Source: Onchocerca volvulus (lineage: Eukaryota; Nematoda; Chromadorea; Rhabditida; Onchocercidae). From it: 64,000 bases of DNA. The translations under genes and the position numbers were made by a program. Numbering within the stretch: the stretch's first letter is position 1; every line of letters begins with the position of its first letter. The stretch lies in assembly GCA_000499405.2 (NCBI GenBank), contig HG738143.1, positions 62,001 through 126,000 on the forward strand, given 5' to 3'. The notes under the pieces were generated by a model. The model did no database searches, was not told where the DNA came from, and saw only the letters and a list, made by a program, of their open reading frames with translations. Shown here piece after piece: positions 12,701 through 25,832 of the stretch.

Positions 12701-13711
12701 CTTATTCCACGAATACAATAAATTGTTTATGCATGCTTCATGCAGCAAATACAATCAATTTGTGCATGTTTGAAGCAAGCATAATTTATTTTTTCCAATC
12801 AATCATCGTCTCATATTTGAGATAACTCATGCATATCAAAAAATAATTATCAGAGAGACTTAATATAAATGATGTAATTTTAAAATTGAAACTCACTCTC
12901 AATTACATCGATTAACTTTCTTCATCTCTTTCTTCTTCTCCATATACTGTATAGTTACAGTAACTGCAATTTTTTGCAAGCGTGCTGGTAAGCGTGCAAA
13001 TAGAGCGGATTTATTCTTTCATTTTATCACAATTGCACGTATCACGTATCACGATTTGATTAGGAGAAACTTAGTCGAGTTGATTACTGTAACGTGACAA
13101 ACTACAGTATTCGTGCGTCATGATAAGAGATTGTATAATTTGTTTTCATTGTTTAGAATTTAAATTTAATAATGCTTTGAAGCTCTAAATTAATTTTTGT
13201 AAGAAAAATGGAATGCTCAAAAAAATCTCTTTTTTCAGACTAGAAGTTTTTGTCTTGTTCACTTTCTTCGTCGAAAATTCATTAAATTCTAAAAATTCAA
13301 AGAAATTATCTTTTTCCAAGTCAATCTCTTAATCCTTATCGCCTTTTCTTGCATTATTTCAATCATTTGCATTTATTATTCATTTTATATTTATTGCACA
13401 TTATGTAAATTCTTGCTTACTTTCTAATTTCCAGTGCTTTTTCGACAGTGAATTGATCACAAAACAAAAAAGAAGAGAAATAAACAAAACAAAAAAACAA
13501 AAAGAAACAAAAAATTACAAATATATATATGATATAAAGGAATTAAATGATGCATGTCTCAATTTTCTTGCTTTTTTTTTCAAATTTTTGTTTTATTTTG
13601 CATTTTTTTTTCTTGTTTTACTTATTAAAACAGGCATATTTTCAAACAGTGCGGTATATTCAGAGGGAAGATTTCAATTGGAAAATTTCCAATCGTTCTA
13701 AAAAAAATTAA
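6729..13711 (+). CDS. unrecognised Ser-rich N-terminal / coiled-coil protein, 8 exons, 409 aa
   Basis: Eight exons join in frame: 6729-6781, 7112-7692, 7904-8014, 8304-8388, 8824-8917, 9077-9175, 12341-12469 and 13634-13711. The N-terminus is Lys-rich (MPKKEKDIRAKK). Residues ~20-250 are a low-complexity Ser/Thr/Asp region in which short words such as LSR, DTSR and VSR recur every 15-30 residues. Residues ~260-385 are a Glu/Lys/Gln-rich predicted coiled coil (QQLESLNQRLKALIDE, MDLKERVDKLNDICTDI). Several junctions give independent support: the CA|GTGATC donor at 8389 and the acceptor before 8824 rebuild a Gln codon. The 3.2 kb intron between 9175 and 12341 contains Helitron debris. The last exon is the weakest: it continues phase 0 but is short. 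A cytoskeletal or scaffold role is only a guess; no family is recognised. Confidence 0.65.
9748..10640 (+). repeat. cluster of diverged Helitron 5'-end copies, direct orientation
   Basis: At least four diverged plus-strand copies of one subterminal sequence are centred near 9765, 9998, 10272 and 10541. Each has a variant of TTTGACACAACGTTGTATTC followed by GAATAG. The same sequence occurs once in reverse complement at about 12067-12100, inside the minus-strand Helitron. One copy has a recognisable 5' terminus: A|TCTACATGAATAAAAATG at 9907-9925, matching the minus-strand element's A|TCTATATAAATAAAAATG. Copies near 10057-10090 and 10596-10630 also share a second block (CGCC-GT-ACAA followed by AAATGAGC-GACTGA). 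These are best read as non-autonomous Helitron fragments that landed next to or inside each other in this intron. Confidence 0.7.
10780..12214 (-). mobile_element. decayed Helitron (Rep/helicase N-terminal part)
   Basis: Reading the minus strand, the element starts with A|TCTATATAAATAAAAATG at 12215/12214, the expected A|TC Helitron 5' boundary. Coding remnants lie between about 11760 and 10790 in several frames. They include a Helitron_like_N segment (LFHQYIVDMYAKIETE, EEYIHLRDAVVNDD), Rep motif 1 (PDLFVTFTCNPAW, about 11240), a degraded HUH motif reading LPYAHIL instead of LPHAHIL (about 11045-11065), and downstream NMIHGPC, GKCSKQYP and YPLYKKR (about 10800-10950). In-frame stops (for example after ISQLQ near 11655) and at least three frameshifts show it is dead. 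The helicase half is missing. It sits antisense within an intron of the coiled-coil gene. The 3' CTRR/hairpin end was not found. Confidence 0.9.
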
Positions 13712-15144
13712 AATGTGTAGAAAAAAAAAAAGAAAAGAAAAAATATAATTATTCGTGCTAGAAAATATACTAAAGAATAAAACCTCTTAAATCGTTGTGG
13801 CAATTCTTGATGATTGATTAGAAATATCCGTCATATTTGACTATTATTAAGGAACAATTTATCAATAATGAATTTTTAAAAGTGTAATTGGAAAGAAAAT
13901 TTAAGAATTATTGATGTGTTGTTCTTTCATACTTCTACAAAAATAAAAGAAAAAGTGAAAAAAAAGTATGGTAAAACAAAAAATTTTCCTTTACAAAAAA
14001 AAAGAAAAAAAAAAAATTATCCAACTTTGCATTAAATGACTGCCCAAATATTATTGATAAATGCATTTCTTGATGTAAAATATATCAACGTTTATTTCTT
14101 ATTGAATTAGATATACATAAAATAAATCAAAACTACAACAATTCAAATAATATCCTATAACAAATAACATACGAATACAATAAAGAAAGAATAGACAGAT
14201 TTCGACTCCTTATTTCAAGTTGAATCCATGAAATTGTGAAGTACCATGTTTTTTTTTTTCTTATATTAAAATTTGGATCGTCAATTCCATCTCATTTCGG
14301 GAATTTCCAAGCAAATTAGAGAATGAATTCAGAATTCAATCTATCATCATCAGAATTTCACCGCATAAAATGAACTAAGAGAACGGTTTCAGGATTCAAT
14401 CTATTATCGTCAGAATTTCACCGCATTAAAATCACTATTTAATGAGTTTTGTTCTTTTGAAAAGATCAAATTGCTCACCATTTCTATGAAATTGAATGAA
14501 TTAGAAAAAAAAAAGAAATCAGAACTGTTAAAACAATTCGTTCTTTAGTGCTGCTTTAAATTATAGAAGTTAAATCAATTTGTGGAAAGAAATTTTGACT
14601 GTATGATTTGATGAAAAAAACTAATTGTAAACTGTATTCGTAAAAAGTGGAAAATAATTAATGAAATCGCTCAATGATTTCGATCGCTTTTCTTATTTCG
14701 CTCAATTTTTCCTATCTTATAAAAACGATGAACCATTTAATCTTTTTAAGTAGAATTTTTTTCTTTTTTTTTTTTTTTTTTTTTTAGGGAAATCCCTTTT
14801 TTTTTACAAAAAAAAAAAAAGAAAAAACTCTTTGAGAAAAATTAAAATAAAACATAAATAAGAAACAAGAAACAATATCTACAGATTAGCTACCATTGAT
14901 TCTTAATGACTACTTAATACAAATATAAGTGTTAATAATTATACAATTTCTCATTTTTCTGCTTTTTTTATTCTTCAACAAATAATTCCGTCACTTAAAA
15001 TTGAGGCCAGCATGTTGATGATATCGAAGAAATCAACACGAACACAATTTCGAAAAAAAAAAAACCCAAAAAATACTCAAAAAAATACTTGATTCTACTG
15101 AGTAACAATAATGCAAAATATTTTCCATGAAGTTAAAAAATATT
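13712..15144. other. convergent intergenic spacer
   Basis: Lies between the 3' ends of the coiled-coil gene (+) and the mannosidase gene (-). There is no coding signal. It carries long A and T runs (for example T21 near 14767) and a two-copy 59-bp repeat listed separately. TTTATT at about 14092 is a minus-strand AATAAA and could serve the mannosidase transcript. Confidence 0.6.
14325..14432. repeat. two-copy tandem repeat, ~59 bp
   Basis: Two neighbouring copies of a sequence reading CAATCTATCATCATCAGAAT then TTCACCGCAT (second copy CAATCTATTATCGTCAGAAT then TTCACCGCAT). They are preceded by AGAATT and AGGATT and lie about 59 bp apart, roughly 0.7 kb downstream of the mannosidase stop codon. 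They could be within its 3' UTR. Confidence 0.7.
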
Positions 15145-16453
15145 TCATGTATAATTTAGCCTAAATGTTCGCACTTCCATTGGTTTTAATAATACATTAT
15201 TCACATCACCAGGATGATCGTATAACATTGTTAATGATGTTTCCGTTATAAGTGAAGGTGTCTTTATGAACAAACGCTTTATATCAAGCTGAAAAAAGAA
15301 TATTAGATTTAGAACTTGAATGAATTTATTGAATTATCTCATAAATATAAGTACTTGCCATCTTTTATCAAATGATAATAATTGTAATATCATGAATCAT
15401 AGCAAAAATACATTAGTAAGTACGTAAGTACGTTATTAAAAAGTACTTAAGAAAGTAATCTTATATTTAAATTAAGCTGGATTGAAATCTAAAAATTTTA
15501 CAAGTTTGAAATCATTTTAGCTATTATTCCATCTTTTTCAAAAGATGATTTGAATCTCATTTGATATGATCCAATTCTCAAATTCCTCAATTCACAATTT
15601 TAGAATTTAAAAGATATAATAAAGATTAGTAAAACATACTGTAGCATTGCAAGCTTCTAATAGTTTGGTAGTAAAGCGACAATCGATACCAAAACGATGT
15701 AGAATAAGAGCATATGAATTGTGAGGAGTATGAATGCGAATCGAACGAGTACCGTAAACTGTTGGAGCTGCTACAGTACGCAAAGTAATCAGATGTGTAT
15801 TATCACATGAGAATACAGTATTCATTAGCTTATAATTATCGACATAGCCTGAAACATAGCATCAAACAATTCAAAATTTTATTTTTAGTAACATATGTAT
15901 TTTATTCATCATAATCCAATTTACTGGGAAAAAAAATTTGAATGCTAAATCGATGCAACAAAGCTTACTATCGCATATGCCAATGTATCGGAAAAAAAAA
16001 ATTAAATATTCTAACATATCTTGGCTTAAATATTAGTTTACTTAAAATTAAGTGACTCAAATTATGAACAATTAAATTTAAAGCAAATCGAAAAATATTA
16101 ATTTTCTTAACAAAATCTATTATTATAAAATTATATGGCGCAGGTGATAAATTAGAAAAAAAATGTAATTCAAAGTTAAAAATTTAAAATGCACCTCCAT
16201 TTAAACTAGCCAGTAATACTACGGGTGGATATAGCAGTGATAGCATTCGATCGTAAGCTTGCGACGAATGATAAGCAGTAACTCTTGCTTGTGTATTAAC
16301 CGGTACATTTTGATAAGGCATTTCAAACAGAAGTCGAAAAAAGCTTGTTGTTTTTTTGTTATCCGTTACACCCTAGAAAAAATTCGAGAAAATTTTTTTA
16401 CAATTTTTTAAAGATAACTTGACTTAATAACTTATTAACTATCTGACTTTCGA

Positions 16454-16504
<51 letters not shown>

Positions 16505-19500
16505 AATTGAAACAACATGATAAAGATATCGACTGGTTAAAGTAAGTAAACCTCTTTTAAAAGCTCATTGTATATCTTCGATTATCATTAGAAAATATGT
16601 TGTGTTTAACAAGCTAAGCATTATCAATTTTAAAATACATACATCGAAAAGACCTCTTCCATCATCTTGATTTAAACGTCGATCTAACATTACATCCAAT
16701 TGTCCTGCAATTTATTTCCTAACAAAAATCTATCATAAAGAGAAGAAAAGAGAAAATTTTCTAATAAAACATGCTACATCTGTTTTCTTCTATTTTATTT
16801 TTTGATTTTTTTTTTCGAAAATAAGTTGAAAACCGAAAATTTCGAAAAAAAGAAAAAACTGAAAGTGCGGTTTAGCTAATTCCATTATCAGTATTCGTTG
16901 CAATAATCGTTATCTATACATTATCATTCTCATCAGCATTAATTTCTCTCATGATTAAATATTATATTATCATAACTGTTCCTTATGATCATTAAGTTTC
17001 ATTTTTCATCATTAAAAATACGAATAAAAAATGGAGAAATTTATTTAAATACCATACCACTGGCAAGATTTGCAATTCCTGAAGGTTGAGCACTCAAAAG
17101 TGTCATCCGTAATGTTTCATCTTCGATAAAAGTTGAAGCAGGCATTGGATAAAAATGAGCTTGTAGTGGTAATTGCTTGAATCGACGTCGTTTCACCAAC
17201 TGAAATAGTATTCTGAATGAAATTTAACAGTAAAAACAAGGAAAAATATTTTCATTTCTAATTAAAGTTGAATAATAATTACATCTAAGTCTTTTTTTCA
17301 TATCACTAACTAACAAAAAATTCAATCAATGAAAGAAAAACGAAAAAAAAAAAAAGGATTACAAGTCAACTTAAAGCCCCAAAATTATAACAATCCTAAA
17401 ATAAGTAGATTTTACTGAAATACTAGTTTTTTACTAACTAATAGGCCAGCCAACCAAAAAAAATGTAAACAAAAAAGATTAATTATATTTCCGTTTATTG
17501 AGATTTTCAAATTTTTGCTGAATTTCATATCTCTGATGCAATTTCAAACTTTAGATTAGATTAAGTATTTATCTAATATTTTTTTATATAACTCAAATAT
17601 CTTACAATTATTATTATTGTTAGTTTTATGAATTGCTAACGACCTTTTTTGAGCTATTAACTTATGTATTAATAAATATTACATTAGCCATCCAAACAAT
17701 CATTTTTCTCGAATTACTTTTCGAAAAAATGAATAATTTTTCTCTAATGAAAGAATTCTTACCTGATATCCATTAAGATCAGTGAAGAACTCATCACCAT
17801 TATCAATTCCTGTTTCTATTCGCATCGCTAATTCAACATTCTTAACATCATTCAAATTAACTGTATTTTCGATCTCTATCGATGGTGATAACAGTGGAAT
17901 TTTGATTATATGAGTGAAAGGCATAATTCCATCATTAGCTATCAATACCTGAAGTGAAAAAAAAATTAAAAATTAAAAGAATGTTTTATTTTACAAATGT
18001 TATGATGCCTATATTTTATCTTCAACCAATAAACAAACAGCAATTCGAAAATTGAATACATGAAAGAAATAAATCTTATAGGCTTCAGCATGATTGATCA
18101 ACTAATTGAGTTATTAATTATTGTTGTATCAACTATATTTGAGGTACTTAATATTGCAAAAAAAAAAAAAAAAAAAAAAGTAACCTTTTTCATTACAATT
18201 CCTTCAAAAGCTATAAATGATTGCCTGAGTTCGACTGGCTTTGCTGGACCATTTGGTAGAAATAAATATGCACCAGATGGATTATCGGTACCTTTTAGTG
18301 GTACTATAAAAAAATAATATTTTAAATCATCGCTTCTATAATCAATATGATTTATGTCTGAAAAGCTGAAAATTTTCCAGTTCATTCTTCATTTTCATCA
18401 TCCATCTTTTTTTCGCTTTTTTTTTTTTCTCTATTTTTTGAAGATTACAAGAAAAAACAGAAAAACTGATCTGATTATGAATTGCAAAAATAATCACAAA
18501 TAAATTAATTATCAAGTATGAAATTGTACAAGAATTAACTAGATATAAATAATTAAATCTGAAATAAACGAACTTACATGGGCTCTTCACTCTCGCTCCA
18601 TACCAAACGAACGATATATTTACTGATATATTCTTCTCTTGTTTTAATGATATAGACTACAAAAAAAAGTGAAAAAAAAAAAAACAAGCATATCAGAATA
18701 AGATATAATTAAAAGAAACTTTCAGAAAATCATTTCATCTTCAGAAAACTTCTGTAAATAAAGAAACTTCCAAAAAATTTTTGGATATAGGAAAAAAAAA
18801 ATTTATCCATCATTACCGATATTGCATTTCTCTTGTTTTTTTTTTTCTCAATTTTTTTTCAAAATGTAGAAAAATTAAACTTACAGCCAAATGACCTGTT
18901 TTCGGATTAAACGCTGCTGATATTAAGCCATTATCAAATATAAAATCTCCCAATGGCGCAATATCAAAGTCACTGAAAAGCAATAAAGAAAAATAAAAAT
19001 AAACAATAAATGAACAAAGAAAAATGAAAAAAAAAAAAAAGGGATAATTCAATAAATCATAATTGCAGGCATCATGAAATTAAGAATAATCATTTATCCA
19101 TTTAACCGAAATTCCAAGCTTCTAAATGATATTATTTTCATTGGATTTTGATTCTTAAAGCAATTTTTCATTTTCATTAAGTAATGAATAAAAAAAAAAA
19201 AAAAAAATCCAAGTAATAAATAAAACGTGATAACCTGCTCTGTAATTCGGTAGAATTCAATCGAATAATAGCTTTATCACGTGGTGTACCGGATTTAAAC
19301 AAATATTTCTGGAAGCTTAATGGTGGTATAGTGGAAACAAAGCAAAGCTGAAAAAAGAAACTAAAAATAACAATTAACAAAAAGTAAATAAATAGTGAAT
19401 TTGATTAAAATTATTTTATAAATTTCCAGCTTCCGAAAAAAAAAAAAAAAAAAACTATGACAAAAATCATAATTAGATAAAACAGAAGAAATATCTTGAA

Positions 19501-22500
19501 ATTATACCTCATACAATTTTGAATCAATAATCCATTTATTATCAATAAATTCAAGAACCGGACCAATTTGTTGCATAACAGTTACATTCGGTTCCGATGC
19601 TAATATTACTACCGTATTCAAAGCATTAACATGAACACATATCGTTTCCATTCGTAGATTTCCCAATGAATTGAATAAAATAATTTCACTATAATAAATT
19701 TGGCAGATTTTTGTGTTTATAAATTACTTTTTTCATAAATTAAATAATATTAAAACTATATAACATTCCTATTCTTTTCTATCTTAATTCATTTAAAATT
19801 TTCCTTTTTAAATTTATCATCTTTCTTTAATCTTATTCTAATGAAATCCTTAATTTTCAAAGATTATTCTATTTTACTCTACCCAAAAATGCAATAGCGT
19901 AATTCTAGAACAGCGCTTAAAATCAAAGGTAAAATTAACAGTAAATCCAAATTTACAATAAAATTGATTTTAGCAAAAAGTAATTGCAAAAAGCTCAAGA
20001 TAAACCCTATTTAGAAGTTTTTTTTTTTCTCTTCTTCTAATTCCCGTATTGTATAGCAAGAAAGTAACAAAGCTGTGAGTTAAAAAAATCGAAACAAATT
20101 TCAAATTATAACATTTTTGCTATTCCCTACATAAAATGCTAAGCTATGAAAGTTTCAATTTAGCTTTCAAATATTCAAAAACAAATCGTTGGCTATTTTA
20201 TAGCATACTCTTCAACCAAATTACAAAATCTTTCAACGAAATTGTTGCGAACGATAATAATTCAATTCCAAATATGGCAAAGACATAATATAAATGTAAA
20301 TTTTGCTAACCTTTCATGCGTCACAATTCGTTTTTCCGGAAGTAAATCAAATGTACGCCGATTTTCTTCCTAAAAATTTAAAAATTCAAAATTCCATTTT
20401 CTTGAAATTTCTAAAAACTTATGCTTCTTTGAAAAAGAACTCCAAATTATGAATGTTCTCAGAAAAAAGAAAAAAGTTGAACATGTAATAAAAATAGACT
20501 TTTTACTAAAAAAAGAAACAATTTTTTAGACTGTTAAAAAAACCCAACATGTCCGAAAAGTTTAAGGAAATCAAAAATATTGTTGTAAAATGCTGCTTAA
20601 TTAGCAATACAAATCATCAAACAGCTAGAATATTGAAGTTTTTCTACAATCAAGTAATACTATATGAACTGCATTCTACATGAATAAATCCTACATATAA
20701 TTAAATTATCATTCCAAAAAAAAAAGGAAAAATGATCGTTATTGATAGCTCGTCTGAAAAGATGGATATGTGCAAATAAAACATTGTTAAATTAATAAGA
20801 ATTATAATTAATTAAAAATTGGAATTTACCATCAAAAGGTTCGGAAGAATTGAAGAATTTTTTGATATTTCTCTCCGAAGCAAAAAATTTGCAGCTGTAA
20901 GTATGACTTCTTCGGAATTTTTCATTGCCTCAAACATCCTGCAAAAGAAAAATATTTTCAAACATATCGATTAGATCACAAGTAATATTACTAATTTCAC
21001 ACGAATTTTTTAAATTATTTCGATGAAATGAATGATAAAAAATAATAACAAATAATATGTCATGTAGTGATTCAAAAAAAAAAAAAAAAAAAATGTCAAA
21101 ATTGAAAAATCGAAGATTCCGAAGAATATATGAAACTAGATATATTAATAAAAATTAATTAAAATTTTTAAGTCAAATCATAATTTTATATTAACAAACT
21201 TTTGGCCATAATCAGCCATAACTTCATCTTTCGATGTACCCGAAACAGCATCATGATGTTGGAATAAATTCATCCAACGTCGAGCTTCGACAAGTAATTG
21301 AAATAGCCGTGATGCATTGCCTTTATCCAATTCTTTCATTCCCATAAAACTATATAAAATTTCAGCAGTTCTAAAAAAAAAAAAAAAAAAATCATTGATT
21401 TTAAAAAGTAAATAAAAATTTTTTACAAATTTTTCTCCATACCTACTTCCCGAATATTTTTCCAAAAAAATTCATACACAATTACTACTGCATCTTGATA
21501 ATCAAAGTTTCTAATAATCTCCATAAGATATTGAAAGTTTATTTTCATAAAATACAAACCTGATATAGTGTTGTAAAATACGATCAAAACGTTTGTGAAA
21601 CGGTCGACTTGTATAATATCCTGAATTTTTCTTGTCAGATAAGATTTCAGAAATTAAACTTTAAGACAATTCATTATTTCGAGAAAAACAAATTCTTGTG
21701 TTAAAAAATAAAAATATACAGCAGATAACAATTTTATACTGAATTTCCATATTTATTGGTATTTTATTTTTGGTAAATTAAAAACAAACCACTCCAATAA
21801 TGATCATTTCGATCGGCATATGTGAAAAAATCGCCTGATAGAATTGGCAATTTATCGCTAGATTCATCTAATCGTTCATGAACTAAACGAAAATAGTCAT
21901 CCAGAGTACCGAAACGAGCCTAGAAGAACAAAGAAAAAGTCATTATTTTTGAAAATGTATAACATTCGCTCATTTTTCGAATTTAATTTTACAAAAAACC
22001 TAAAAGATTATTTAAATTTCATAAAACTTTAATTTAAAAGTGAATACGAAGTATGACAACTTAAATAACTGAAATTATAGAAAAGAAGAAATTATGGTAT
22101 TTTGTAAATTAAATAACTGATGAAAGTTGGTCTAGCTATTATTCAAATAATAATTACAATGATTTATTGTTTAAGATGTCAAATGCTAAATCATTTTAAT
22201 TAAGTAATTAACATGGCGTTTAAATTATACAGTGAAAAATTGTTTGTTGGCTTTAAAAATTCATTAATAATTGCATTCACAATGATAAGTAAACTACTTG
22301 TCGTATTAAATAACGATATTCAAAGAAGTAAAATATTGAAAAAGTAAGAATTGAAACAAAAATTTACTAGAAAAAAGTAAAATTCGAAAATAGTAAACTA
22401 AAAATTCAACAATAAACTCACATTTACATTCCATCTATTTTGTTCATTCATATATTTAAATAATTTCATATAATTTCTATATTGCTTATTCCATTCCAAT

Positions 22501-25500
22501 TCTGTATCATAACGAAAATCATCACCTAATGGTACCAAAACAACATTTGTCTTGAATAATTGTGCTTTTTTTCGATACTGATCATATAATAGTGCCGCTC
22601 TGTAATTGAATTTGAAATTAGTTACAAATGATTGTATTTATCAGACAATAAAAATAAACTATCAATATTAAATAGTACAAAACTAGAATAAATAATCTTG
22701 ACCTAGAAAAAATTTTCGTCGCTTATTCGAAATCCACATCAAATTTAACCCTTCCCCGAATTCATAATGAGATAATTGAATGAAATTAAATAAAATCAAT
22801 AAAAATTAACAAAAATGGGACTATATCTTAGAGTTGTGACAATCACTAATTCATTGGTTACACCTAAAAAAAAAAAAGTAAATTTTACTTTTCCCTAACA
22901 TTATCCCCGGTAATTTCAACAGCAGGTAATCTCCATGGACAATCCACATTACTTCCTGGAGTACGTTTAAAATCAAATTGACAACAAATTTTTGGATCTG
23001 GACCACATGTATGAGGTATATCATACGAAAAAAATGGCATCACATGTGTAGCGAAATCTGTTGAATTATCACGATTGCCTATAAAACTTCAATTATTAAT
23101 TTTATTAATTGCATTTATTATTTGTTAATTTTCTAATAAAATGATTATAAAATAAGATTGAAAAAATGCCAATCAAATAAGACTTTGAATAGCAAAAAAA
23201 TGTATGTTAAATAAACAAAATATTTTTAACGAATTTAAGTAAAATTTCATATGTAAATTTACTGTTAAATAAAATTAGTTCGTTGTACAAGCATTTCATC
23301 TCTATTAAATTAATAATCGAACAAGTCCATTTTCATCAAGAAATTTCAGATGGAAAGTTTAGACGAAATGAGTTTCTTGATAAATGATGAATACCGTGAA
23401 TTATTAATCTTCTCATCTTTTCTCGATAAAAAAATCGTATGAATTAATAAGTGTACTGATCAATTTGCATAGATTTGATTACTAGTAAGAAATATCTGAA
23501 TAGTAATTTCAGATAAAAATTATGAATATTTGATTTCATGTAAATTGTTCGGAAAAAGTAAAAATATTCGAAAATTCGAAATCCTATGCAAGATTCCACA
23601 ATAATTAAAAGTATTTTCTGTTTGCGATCGAATTAACCGATATGGCAATAAATGCTACTATTTAGACAATTTATCATTCATAAATAACAAGATGGAATTT
23701 TAACAATTTTGAATTCGAATATTTTGACTAAATTTAAGTATTATAAAGCAAAATTTAATAAAACTAATTCTGAAATTAATGATAGACTAACGAGCTAATA
23801 GCTGAACAGAATGATTCCACAATTCATCGATTGTGGAATCAACATATTTGTTTTCACCGATTGTGGAATCAGCATTTTAAATCAGTTTCAAAAAATATCC
23901 CGACAAGAATTTATACCACGATCGGGAGCAGTATTGAATTCGTAAATCTTACATTCATAACATACCCCACAATTGTCTCCACATAAATTCTAATTCTTTC
24001 CTTTCTGCCAAATATTTTTTCACCGAATAGTGCACTCGTTGAAGTACACCATTCGATAAATTCGACAATTTCATGAAGTATGAAATTGTGGGACTTAAAC
24101 CGAACGGATCAATTGACCAATGATTCTTTGGTTTGTAATCTGAAATCATTATTTCAAAATGTAAAAAATGACAAAATATTACGGAAAACAATGATAATAG
24201 CTTTGACATTTTGGATAAACAAATCATATTTTTATTCTAAAAAGTTAAAATCAAGAAAATGTGTATTTCATGAATTAATATTTCCATTCCTTTTTTTATA
24301 TCATAATTTTTACTTTTTATAATTTTGAATATTAGAAATGATGATGATTTATAACCTTTTCCAATATGATTACGAATCCATTCATGTCCTTCCATTAATT
24401 GACTGATCACTCCATAGTAATGTGAATTAGCTTCATCGGGCATTACCCATCCACCAGTTAATATTTCTAACTTTCGTGATTTCAAAAGCCTTAAGTTATT
24501 AGCAAATTTTTAGTTGAAAGAGGTAAAACAGAACAAAAATCCCTCAAAAAATCCTATATCTCATATTCAAGCTTGGATATGAGTCAATTTAATCAACAAA
24601 ATTGGCAAAAAAAATTAGCAAAAGTACCGAATAAACCAAGATAAGTATGAATGAGTTCTCGATTTTACTGGATGAATAAGGTGAACGCCAATTACATACA
24701 AAGTTCAGCTTTCAAACAATAACAAGCAATAATGACTATTTTAGTTCGCTGAATTTCTTTGAGATAAACTATTTCCAGTTTAACCTAATCATTTTCGCTA
24801 TATCTCCTAAATTTGCTTTTTCGAAGGATCAAATTATCTAACTCCTTTGTAGATTAAATTTCGGAAAAAAGGCAAATTCGATAATTTCTAAATCAACAAA
24901 TAAGCAAAACGTAATCTTTATAAAATACTAAAATAGTGGTTAAAAACTTACTGCTTTACTAATTCTCGCTTTTCTTCATCAATTTCTGCCCACCATCGTT
25001 CAAAAAAAATAATTTCTGCATAAACAAAACGCATTTCATCCATTTTTTGCAAATGGCTTAACATATTATTTAGTATATTTCGTGTCTGACTTTCATAATA
25101 TTCTTCAAAAGTTCTTATCCAACCTGAAATTTTGGTTTTCGTTTTTTCTCAAATTATTTTGAAAGTACCATCCATCTTTTAGAATCCATAATTTTACGAT
25201 AACATTTTTCATTCCATTAAAATTTGTCACATTATGAGCATACATGCAGCAAATGTTTTATCTTATAGAATAATCAGTTATGTTTGAAATATCTAAAAAT
25301 AATCAAAGATAAAAAAAAAAAAAAAAAAAAGAAAATCGATAAAGCAAATTAAAAAATATAAAAAATTTAGATAACCTGCATCATTATGTGAATGTGGTAC
25401 TACTATTACTTCAAGTCGTTCTTCACGTTGTACCGAAGCTTGACTATATTCAATATCGTAACCTTGCTTCCATACACCACCATCTGGATCATCAAATGGT

Positions 25501-25769
25501 AGTTTACTATATACATCCAACATCTTAAGTAAATTAATGAGAATGTCAAAAAAATAAAAAGATAAATAAATAAATAAATATGAATAAGCAAATAACAAAG
25601 TAATACTTAATGAGAATTTTTAGAAAATTCTCAAAATACTATTGAATATACTTATATTAGGATTATATAGGCAATCTGGACTTCTATTTAAATTTACAAT
25701 AAAAAAGGAAGCTATATAAAGAGCAACTTTATGTTAATTTGAAGTGATAAAAGAAAAAGTGAAAGATTG

Positions 25770-25800
<31 letters not shown>

Positions 25801-25801
25801 T

Positions 25802-25832
<31 letters not shown>

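Noticed and set aside
12625..12825. 66-codon frame between the last two coiled-coil-gene exons
   Set aside because: Composition is typical of AT-rich intron and no usable splice sites bound it.
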